Below are positions 1 to 4,645 of a stretch of DNA of 5,079 nucleotides, piece by piece. The position numbers and the translations under genes are program-made. The stretch covers positions 1-5,079 of the forward strand of contig JABSPG010000339.1 of the NCBI GenBank assembly GCA_013214445.1, read 5' to 3'. The notes below the pieces were generated by a model. That model saw only the letters and a list, made by a program, of their open reading frames with translations, was not told the DNA's origin and did no database searches. The stretch is from Ekhidna sp. Lineage in GTDB: Bacteria > Bacteroidota > Bacteroidia > Cytophagales > Cyclobacteriaceae. Each line of letters starts with the position of its first letter. Position 1 is the stretch's first letter.

Positions 1-1889
1 TGCTCGACTATGAACCTGAGAAATGGACTCCTCTTAAGTGCTTCTTATTGATTTCCAATATGAACAATATGCTTTCACGAGGAGAAAGAGATCTAGAACA
101 CACCAATGCCCTTAAGAAATGGGGACGCGAAGTATTTGATATTTTATATCCAGAAAGACCTAATGTTGTTGACCCAGTTATTCCGAAGGGCACAGCGTTT
201 GACTTTGAACCTATTCAAGTAAATAAGCCTGATGTTAGCTTTCCAATAAGATTTACAGAGCCTACGATTGACCAACCAAATCCTGATAATGGAAGCAACA
301 GTTTTGTAGTAAATGGAGAAAAAACCGCAAATGGAAAAGTAATACTTACAAATGAACCTGACCTTAGCTTGAACTTACCTAGCATCTGGTATGTCATGCA
401 TTTAAATAGTCCGACCATCAATACCATGGGTGCAACTTTACCAGGTGGCCCAGGAGTAATCATTGGCTTTAATGACTCGATAGCATGGGGTAATACCAAT
501 GCCAAAAGAGATCTTGTAGACTGGTACTATATAGAGTTTAAAGATGACGAAAGAAATGAATACCTCTACAATAATAATTGGGTTCCGACCAATAAAGTGG
601 TGGAGGAAATAAAGGTTAAAGGGGCGGAATCCGTATATGATACCATCATTTATACGCATCATGGTCCAGTGGTTTATGACCGAAACTTTGGTAGCTCCAG
701 ATCGGAAATCACTAACCTCGCAATGAAGTGGACGGCACATGAAGGAAGCAAGGAAATCAAAGCCCTATATCTAGGAAATAAAGCAGAAAACTACGATGAT
801 TTTGTAGAAGCTTTCAGCTATTTCAGTGGTCCTCCACAGAATTATTCTTTTGCCTCGGTAAGTGGGGATATCGCTTTATGGATCAACGGTAAATTTCCAG
901 TAAAATGGGAGGAGCAAGGAAAATTTTTGATGGATGGCAGCAATATCGATCATGAATGGAAAGAATATATGCCACAATCTCATAACCTTCATGTAAAAAA
1001 TCCTCCCCAAAATTTTGTGAGCTCAGCAAACCAGCATGCAGCAGATAGTACATACCCTTACTATCAGTGGGACTACAGCTTTGAACACTACCGTGGAAGA
1101 AGAATCAATGATCGTCTTCGAGTCCTGAACAACATTACGGTAAAAGATATGATGGAGCTGCAGCATGACAACTTCAACTACAACGCTTCTGAAGCTTTAC
1201 CAATGATGCTAGATAGCCTTGACTCTGCTTCATTCACAGATATCGAATGGGAATATTTCAATAAGCTAAGCTCTTGGGATTATTTCAGTAATCCTGACAG
1301 AGAGGCTCCATCCATTTATGAACTATGGTGGAGAAAAATGAACGCTAAGCTTTGGGACGAAATTGATAGTTCTGAAGTAGCTGTCTATAGACCCAATTGG
1401 TATAACACCATCGAAATCTTGAAGAATGCTCCAGATTTCGAAATGATCGACAACCAGTCAACTGAAAAGAAGGAAAATGTAGGTGATATTTTTAGAGATA
1501 CATTTACAGAGACTATCGAGAGTTTAGAGGAGTACCAAAAAGAGGAAAACTCTCTGCAGTGGTATGAATACAAAAACACAACCATAAGACACCTGCTCAG
1601 AATCGGCCCATTCAATAGAGGTAAAGTGAAAATAGGGGGCAATAGGTCTATAGTGAATGCTGCTTCTGGTGCACATGGTCCCTCTTGGAGAATGGTGGTA
1701 GAACTAGGTGACGGAGAAGTAAATGCTTGGGGCGTATATCCGGGAAGTCAGACGGGAAACCCCGGCAATCCTTCTTATGGGGAAATGATTGAAGACTGGG
1801 CTAGTGGCAAATACTATCAGCTACTCTTCGATGAAAGTATCACCAATAATCACCCACAGATCAAGCATTCAATTCAACTGGATAGATAA
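1..1889 (+). CDS. Penicillin acylase family (Ntn) hydrolase, 5'-truncated by the window edge
   Basis: This is an N-terminal-nucleophile amidohydrolase of the penicillin acylase family. Such proteins are exported and cut themselves into alpha and beta chains, and they hydrolyse amide bonds of acylated substrates (beta-lactams, N-acyl-homoserine lactones, lipopeptides). The frame is open from base 3, so TTG at 48 is not the true start; the signal peptide and most of the alpha chain lie upstream. The beta chain starts at the Gly-Ser-Asn junction, with nucleophile Ser codon 294-296. It runs 531 residues, near the 557 of E. coli penicillin G acylase. The oxyanion-hole Asn is visible at 1029-1031 (beta position 246; Asn241 in E. 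coli). Other family blocks are LPGGPGVIIGFND, HHGPVVYD, GPSWRMVVELGDG and GNPGNPSYGEMIEDW. Oddly, the usual NDPHL motif reads NEPDL, so beta position 23 is Asp. The real substrate is unknown. It is probably cotranscribed with the following membrane-protein gene. Confidence 0.95.
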   Translation, partial: LDYEPEKWTPLKCFLLISNMNNMLSRGERDLEHTNALKKWGREVFDILYPERPNVVDPVIPKGTAFDFEPIQVNKPDVSFPIRFTEPTIDQPNPDNGSNSFVVNGEKTANGKVILTNEPDLSLNLPSIWYVMHLNSPTINTMGATLPGGPGVIIGFNDSIAWGNTNAKRDLVDWYYIEFKDDERNEYLYNNNWVPTNKVVEEIKVKGAESVYDTIIYTHHGPVVYDRNFGSSRSEITNLAMKWTAHEGSKEIKALYLGNKAENYDDFVEAFSYFSGPPQNYSFASVSGDIALWINGKFPVKWEEQGKFLMDGSNIDHEWKEYMPQSHNLHVKNPPQNFVSSANQHAADSTYPYYQWDYSFEHYRGRRINDRLRVLNNITVKDMMELQHDNFNYNASEALPMMLDSLDSASFTDIEWEYFNKLSSWDYFSNPDREAPSIYELWWRKMNAKLWDEIDSSEVAVYRPNWYNTIEILKNAPDFEMIDNQSTEKKENVGDIFRDTFTETIESLEEYQKEENSLQWYEYKNTTIRHLLRIGPFNRGKVKIGGNRSIVNAASGAHGPSWRMVVELGDGEVNAWGVYPGSQTGNPGNPSYGEMIEDWASGKYYQLLFDESITNNHPQIKHSIQLDR

Positions 1890-1908
1890 TATTGTAACTG
1901 AAATTCAA

Positions 1909-2280
1909 ATGAAACTGATTATCCGACTCATCTTAATAGGAGCACTTACTTACTTCCTATCTCCTCTCACCTTTTGGTGGATAGCGATGATTGCATCCTT
2001 CGCAGTTTGCTATATCTCGGCATCCTCAGCGCTAAACGCATTTATTTCTGGATTCTTGGGAGTCGGATTGGTCTGGATGGGACATGCTTGGAGTCTGGAC
2101 GTACAGAACGAATCTGCTTTCAGTTCATCCATAGGCCAGGTTATGCAACTAAACGAACCCATAATGCTGGTGTTCGCGACCGGAATTATTGGAGGTGTGG
2201 CAGGAGGTTTTGCTGCTTTGACTGGAAACGCCTTTAGGAAACTGTTTCAGAAGCCAAAGCAGCGAAGTTTGTACAGTTAA
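1909..2280 (+). CDS. Small four-helix membrane protein of unknown function
   Basis: A 123-residue hydrophobic protein that I cannot assign to a named family. About four membrane segments are visible: roughly residues 3-20, 22-38, 42-61 and 84-105. The last is Gly/Ala-rich (GIIGGVAGGFAALTG). A polar stretch at 62-82 probably forms a loop, and the basic tail (RKLFQKPKQR) should lie in the cytoplasm. The frame is also open upstream to ATG 1789, but that would overlap the acylase gene by 101 bases and add a polar N-terminus. ATG 1909, leading directly into MKLIIRLILIG, is the sensible start. It lies 19 bases after the acylase stop on the same strand with no promoter visible between, so cotranscription is likely. 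No Shine-Dalgarno sequence is present, as usual for Bacteroidota. A chaperone or accessory role for the acylase is only a guess. Confidence 0.75.
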   Translation: MKLIIRLILIGALTYFLSPLTFWWIAMIASFAVCYISASSALNAFISGFLGVGLVWMGHAWSLDVQNESAFSSSIGQVMQLNEPIMLVFATGIIGGVAGGFAALTGNAFRKLFQKPKQRSLYS

Positions 2281-2712
2281 TCAGCCTTCTTTTACTAGTA
2301 CTCCTTTAGCAACGAAGGTTACTGCATCTCTCATTGATTCATCATATTCCTTCCCGCCATCTTCAGCATAGTGCTTTGCAACATCTTCAGCTAAAATCTC
2401 TTTGTTTGCCACCCCTTCTACAATTACTTCTCTCCCGCTTATATCCTTTGGAACAAAAAATCCATAATCCTTAAACGTCACACGAATGTTAGCTCCTTGG
2501 TCGTTTTGTAGAACCATCCAGCAACCTTTCATTTGACATACTTCCTCTATAACACCTCTTACTTTAAAAGTTTGCTCCTCATCACTCACTTTTCCTAAGA
2601 AGTCTTCAGTGGTAAGAGCGTCTTCTGATGAAATCTCTTCTCCGTGCTTAGAAAACTTTTCAGTCTGCGAAGTGCACGCAAACAAGACAAAAACTAATAG
2701 TAAATATTTCAT
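2281..2712 (-). CDS. DUF4920-type lipoprotein
   Basis: A 143-residue exported lipoprotein. The N-terminus MKYLLLVFVLFAC is a short signal peptide ending in a lipobox (LFAC), so Cys13 should be lipidated. Residue 14 is Thr and 15 is Ser, giving no clear inner-membrane retention signal. The mature part matches DUF4920: a small beta-rich, OB-like fold with the signature EVCQMKGCWM (Cys59 and Cys64), then VTFKDYGFFVP (residues about 79-89) and a GREVIVEGVANKE strand. The two cysteines in CxxxxCW could bind a metal or form a disulfide, but the biochemical role of the family is unknown to me. The gene converges on the upstream membrane-protein gene, the two stop codons touching with no bases between them. 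It has its own promoter just upstream and a very short leader, so it is probably a single-gene unit. Confidence 0.88.
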   Translation of the reverse strand: MKYLLLVFVLFACTSQTEKFSKHGEEISSEDALTTEDFLGKVSDEEQTFKVRGVIEEVCQMKGCWMVLQNDQGANIRVTFKDYGFFVPKDISGREVIVEGVANKEILAEDVAKHYAEDGGKEYDESMRDAVTFVAKGVLVKEG

Positions 2713-2729
2713 TGGATTGTTCTTTTCAG

Positions 2730-2759
2730 CAAAAATACCAAGCCAATGTTGATTCCAAA
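2730..2759 (-). promoter_or_regulatory. Bacteroidota-type promoter of the DUF4920 lipoprotein gene
   Basis: On the minus strand, TTTG (2759-2756) is followed after 18 bases by TATTTTTG (2737-2730), a full match to the TAnnTTTG -7 element. Transcription should start about 5-8 bases further on, leaving a 5' leader of only about 10-14 bases before the ATG at 2712. There is no Shine-Dalgarno sequence; the leader is A-rich (AAAAGAACAATCC). Confidence 0.65.
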
Positions 2760-2779
2760 AGAATGAGTATTCCTATTCG

Positions 2780-2823
2780 TGAAAGGGTAAAGTAAATGCC
2801 AAAATCATTGGCATTGAAAGGGT
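2780..2823. repeat. Inverted repeat inside 9-bp direct repeats, possible operator
   Basis: Two perfect 8-bp arms, AATGCCAA (2795-2802) and TTGGCATT (2808-2815), are separated by 5 bases. On both sides stands the same 9-mer TGAAAGGGT, at 2780-2788 and 2815-2823, 35 bases apart. No T-run follows on either strand, so this is not an intrinsic terminator. It lies 36 bases upstream of the -33 element of the lipoprotein promoter, which would suit an activator or repressor site. The function is inferred. Confidence 0.4.
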
Positions 2824-2847
2824 GAAATTCATCCCTAGGATTTTTAC

Positions 2848-2879
2848 AAAAAAAGAAGGATTGCGACCAGCAACCCTTC
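2848..2879 (-). terminator. Intrinsic terminator reading on the minus strand
   Basis: Read on the minus strand, GAAGGGUUGC (2879-2870) pairs with GCAAUCCUUC (2864-2855) around the 5-base loop UGGUC and is followed directly by seven U (2854-2848). The stem is ten continuous pairs with one G-U wobble. On the plus strand the same position is an A-C mismatch and no T-run follows, so the element works only on the minus strand. It ends either a short RNA starting near 2922 or the 3' UTR of the decayed gene whose stop is at 2951-2953. It does not serve the lipoprotein gene, which starts downstream of it. Confidence 0.8.
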
Positions 2880-2922
2880 ATCATTAAGAACCAGCTATGG
2901 TAAATAGATGCGTACATCTATT
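2848..2922 (-). ncRNA. Candidate small RNA of about 75 nt, or a relic 3' UTR
   Basis: The stretch folds as a simple two-hairpin RNA. It begins with an 8-bp stem AAUAGAUG/CAUCUAUU (2922-2915 and 2910-2903) capped by the tetraloop UACG. Next come about 23 mostly unpaired bases (2902-2880), then the intrinsic terminator. A promoter-like motif ends at 2927, placing a start close to the foot of the first stem. The hexamer GCUGGU occurs twice, once in the linker (2895-2890) and once overlapping the terminator loop (2871-2866), which could be paired target-binding seeds. An ATG at 2917 opens a frame with no stop before the terminator, so coding is unlikely. No known RNA family is recognised. The alternative is the 3' UTR of the decayed gene ending at 2951. 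Confidence 0.4.
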
Positions 2923-2926
2923 GCTT

Positions 2927-2958
2927 CAAAAGTAAAGTTTTTACAGGCCTTTAGCAAA
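2927..2958 (-). promoter_or_regulatory. Promoter-like motif ahead of the candidate small RNA
   Basis: On the minus strand TTTG (2958-2955) is followed after 20 bases by TACTTTTG (2934-2927), a perfect TAnnTTTG element at normal Bacteroidota spacing. The predicted start near 2920-2922 coincides with the UACG-capped hairpin. Caution: TTTG here overlaps the last codons (CTT TGC TAA) of the decayed reading frame, and such motifs arise by chance in AT-rich DNA. Confidence 0.4.
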
Positions 2959-3085
2959 GAATATTGTTCAATTTCACCTTCAACCCAAATTTATAAACGT
3001 TATTTATAATCAATGAGTTGAACTGATCATCATTTCCATTGAAACTTAAATGTCTACTAGACCAAATACCTTTTACACCATACGT
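2951..3085 (-). pseudogene. Probable 3' remnant of an outer-membrane beta-barrel gene
   Basis: The minus-strand frame ending at TAA 2951-2953 reads 44 sense codons back to an in-frame TGA at 3088-3086. The product looks protein-like: YGVKGIWSSRHLSFNGNDDQ in the middle, ending in NNVYKFGLKVKLNN, an alternating strand like the last beta strand of a Bacteroidota outer-membrane barrel. Beyond the TGA the same frame stays open for 37 more codons to TAA 3202-3200. Another frame there (VSKYRNIYKRFCLN) looks equally plausible, which would fit a frameshift. No start codon or 5' half remains, because the divergent operon begins at 3226. The terminator about 72 bases past the stop would suit this lost gene. 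It is too short for me to name a family, and a chance frame is possible. Confidence 0.45.
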
Positions 3086-3170
3086 TCAAACAGAACCTTT
3101 TATAAATATTTCTATACTTGCTAACCTCAATACTGCCTTATCATAGGTAGCACACCTGACGTTTGCCTTT

Positions 3171-3203
3171 TTTGATAGATAGATGAAGAATTTAATACCT
3201 TAA
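3171..3203 (+). promoter_or_regulatory. Weak candidate promoter for the arsenosugar gene pair
   Basis: TTTG (3171-3174) is followed after 21 bases by TACCTTAA (3196-3203), which keeps TA and the first two T of the -7 element but lacks the final TG. A start near 3210 would leave a leader of roughly 16 bases. This is the best plus-strand match between the lipoprotein gene and 3226. No arsenic-repressor (ArsR) type palindrome was recognised, so arsenic regulation is not shown. Confidence 0.25.
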
Positions 3204-3225
3204 CTTCACCACGAAACATGATGAA

Positions 3226-3561
3226 ATGAAAGAGACCTATTACAATCGAGAAGACTTAAAGAAATTTGGAGAAATCACCGAATGGCAAAAAAAGCTAGGT
3301 GAAAAATTCTTTGATTACTATGGCGAAGTATTCCAAGAAGGCGCGTTGACAGCAAGAGAAAAATCACTCATCGCCCTGGCTGTGTCCCATGCAGTTCAAT
3401 GTCCCTATTGTATTGATGCATACACCTCAGATCTTCTTAAAAAAGGTGTTGATGAAGAACAAATGATGGAAGCTGTGCATGTCACTGCTGCAATCAAAGG
3501 GGGTGCTGCACTTGTACACGGTGTTCAAATGATGAATCAGGTTAATGACAAATTAATGTGA
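3226..3561 (+). CDS. Arsenosugar-associated AhpD/carboxymuconolactone decarboxylase-like protein
   Basis: A 111-residue, mainly helical protein of the carboxymuconolactone decarboxylase/AhpD superfamily, of the type encoded next to ArsS and named arsenosugar biosynthesis-associated peroxidase-like protein. The active-site region is TAREKSLIALAVSHAVQCPYC with Glu45 and the redox pair Cys59-Cys62, followed by IDAYT. Classical AhpD-like proteins have His where this one has Tyr66. The helix after KKGVDEEQMMEAVHVTAAIKGGAALVHG is also typical of the superfamily. A cytoplasmic thiol-peroxidase or disulfide-reductase role alongside ArsS is inferred from family and context; its step in the pathway is not established as far as I know. 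ATG 3226 is chosen because the ATGs at 3218 and 3221 are in another frame. It is the first gene of the pair, its TGA (3559-3561) standing 2 bases before arsS. Confidence 0.92.
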   Translation: MKETYYNREDLKKFGEITEWQKKLGEKFFDYYGEVFQEGALTAREKSLIALAVSHAVQCPYCIDAYTSDLLKKGVDEEQMMEAVHVTAAIKGGAALVHGVQMMNQVNDKLM

Positions 3562-3563
3562 GG

Positions 3564-4601
3564 ATGATCAAATCTCTAAAAAGACAAAACCACAAACTAG
3601 CAAGTCCGGAAGGACAGATAAATATCCTATCAGACACTGATGCTATCGAAATACCCTCTTTTGAAAGCAAAATGAAGAACATTGACCTTCTTCCTCTGAA
3701 ACCAACTGAGATTGACATTTTTCAGGTAAATGTTGGTAAGATGTGTAATCAGGTCTGCGCACATTGTCATGTAGATGCTGGTCCTGACCGAAAGGAAATC
3801 ATGACAAGAGAAACCATGCAGCTTTGTCTTGACGCAATCAAGCAAACTAACGTCAAAACAGTAGATCTAACGGGTGGGGCTCCTGAAATGAATCCAAACT
3901 TCCGATGGTTTGTGGAGGAACTATCGGCTCTTGATAAGCAAATTATAGTCAGATGTAATCTTACCATCATACTTGCAAATCCCAAGTACAATGATTTACC
4001 AGAATTCTTTAAAAAACATCGTATTAATGTAGTAAGTAGCCTCCCCTACTTTACAGCAAAAAGAACCGACGCTCAAAGGGGCGATGGAGTGTTCGATAAA
4101 TCAATTAAAGCACTGCAAATGCTAAATGCTGTGGGGTATGGAAAAGAAGAGAGCGAATTAAAACTGGATCTAGTCTACAATCCTGCAGGAGCATTTCTTC
4201 CAGGCGACCAAGACAGTTTAACAGCTCAATTTAAGAAGAAATTGAAGGAGTATGATATTGTATTTAATGACCTATTCACTATAACGAATCTACCTGTCAG
4301 TAGATTCCTGGAATACTTAGTCAAAACGGAGAAGTATGAAGACTATATGCATGAACTGGTAAACGCATTTAATCCTGAGGCAGCAAAGGGAGTCATGTGT
4401 AGAAATACACTAAGTGTTGGATGGGATGGTCATCTATACGACTGTGATTTTAATCAAATGCTAGAGCTCAAGGTGCAAGCGCCGAATCATATTTCTAATT
4501 TTGATATTCAAAAACTGGAGAACCGAGATATTGTATTGAATCAGCACTGCTATGGATGTACGGCGGGAGCAGGATCTAGCTGTGGGGGCGCTACTACCTA
4601 A
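3564..4601 (+). CDS. arsS: Arsenosugar biosynthesis radical SAM protein ArsS
   Basis: A 345-residue radical SAM enzyme. ArsS transfers a 5'-deoxyadenosyl group onto dimethylated arsenic made by ArsM, forming the nucleoside precursor of arsenosugars. The 4Fe-4S motif is CNQVCAHC (Cys61, Cys65, Cys68) inside QVNVGKMCNQVCAHCHVDAG, followed by the SAM-contacting TGGAPE block (about residue 103). The C-terminal DUF3641 part carries Cys279 and Cys294 and ends in HCYGCTAGAGSSCGG (Cys329, Cys332, Cys340), probably for an auxiliary cluster. Some relatives are selenoproteins near this end; here every position is an ordinary Cys codon with no in-frame TGA. ATG 3564 is preferred. GTG 3558 would add two residues and overlap the upstream gene by 4 bases (GTGA). 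Spacing suggests translational coupling. No arsM is present in the window. Confidence 0.95.
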   Translation: MIKSLKRQNHKLASPEGQINILSDTDAIEIPSFESKMKNIDLLPLKPTEIDIFQVNVGKMCNQVCAHCHVDAGPDRKEIMTRETMQLCLDAIKQTNVKTVDLTGGAPEMNPNFRWFVEELSALDKQIIVRCNLTIILANPKYNDLPEFFKKHRINVVSSLPYFTAKRTDAQRGDGVFDKSIKALQMLNAVGYGKEESELKLDLVYNPAGAFLPGDQDSLTAQFKKKLKEYDIVFNDLFTITNLPVSRFLEYLVKTEKYEDYMHELVNAFNPEAAKGVMCRNTLSVGWDGHLYDCDFNQMLELKVQAPNHISNFDIQKLENRDIVLNQHCYGCTAGAGSSCGGATT

Positions 4602-4624
4602 TCTATTCTACTACAATGAGGAGG

Positions 4625-4645
4625 GAACTATATTTGACCTAGTTC
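4625..4645. repeat. Short inverted repeat at the arsS / convergent gene junction
   Basis: GAACTA (4625-4630) and TAGTTC (4640-4645) form a 6-bp AT-rich stem with a 9-base loop across the 37-base gap between the two convergent stop codons. The minus-strand gene's TAG stop lies within the right arm. There is no T-run on either strand, so termination here is at best weak. No better terminator is visible for either gene. Confidence 0.25.

Larger units (their letters stand above)
2713..3225. other. 513-bp region between divergent genes: no intact gene, several structured elements
   Basis: This gap separates the minus-strand lipoprotein gene from the plus-strand arsenosugar pair and is far longer than two promoters need. 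It holds the lipoprotein promoter, an inverted repeat with flanking direct repeats, a minus-strand terminator, a UACG-capped hairpin, a promoter-like motif, a probable gene fragment and a weak promoter for the downstream pair; each is listed separately. A 24-codon frame at 3050-3124 (+) and the open minus-strand frame 2726-2917 show no protein-like features. The latter runs through the terminator and the lipoprotein promoter. No tRNA-like or known riboswitch fold was recognised. Confidence 0.7.

Noticed and set aside
1789..1908. Upstream extension of the small membrane protein to ATG 1789
   Set aside because: It would overlap the acylase gene by 101 bases and put a polar stretch before the first membrane segment; the natural start is ATG 1909.
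2518..2532. 15-base near copy (14 of 15) of the terminator sequence at 2867-2881 inside the lipoprotein gene's MKGCW codons
   Set aside because: Both copies have the same orientation, so no simple antisense pairing follows. The complementary terminator arm could pair imperfectly but is locked in a stem; a match of this length may be chance.
2726..2917. Minus-strand frame of 63 codons beginning with the candidate RNA
   Set aside because: It runs straight through the terminator and into the lipoprotein promoter, and its product has no recognisable protein character; two Trp codons are too few to argue for an attenuator leader.
2986..3014. Second TAnnTTTG match (TAAATTTG, minus strand 2993-2986)
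   Set aside because: It lies inside the YKFG codons of the decayed frame, and the only upstream partner is ATTG at a 17-base spacing; weaker than the motif at 2927-2958.
3010..3042. TCAATG/CATTGA 6-bp inverted repeat with a 21-base loop
   Set aside because: Short arms and a long loop, with no adjoining signal; expected by chance in this composition.
3050..3124. 24-codon plus-strand frame in the intergenic region
   Set aside because: No promoter, no family resemblance, and it lies antisense to the more protein-like minus-strand frame.
4616..4624. Perfect Shine-Dalgarno-like GAGGAGG after the arsS stop
   Set aside because: No usable start codon follows at the right distance (an in-range ATT is followed directly by TGA), and this lineage does not rely on such sites.
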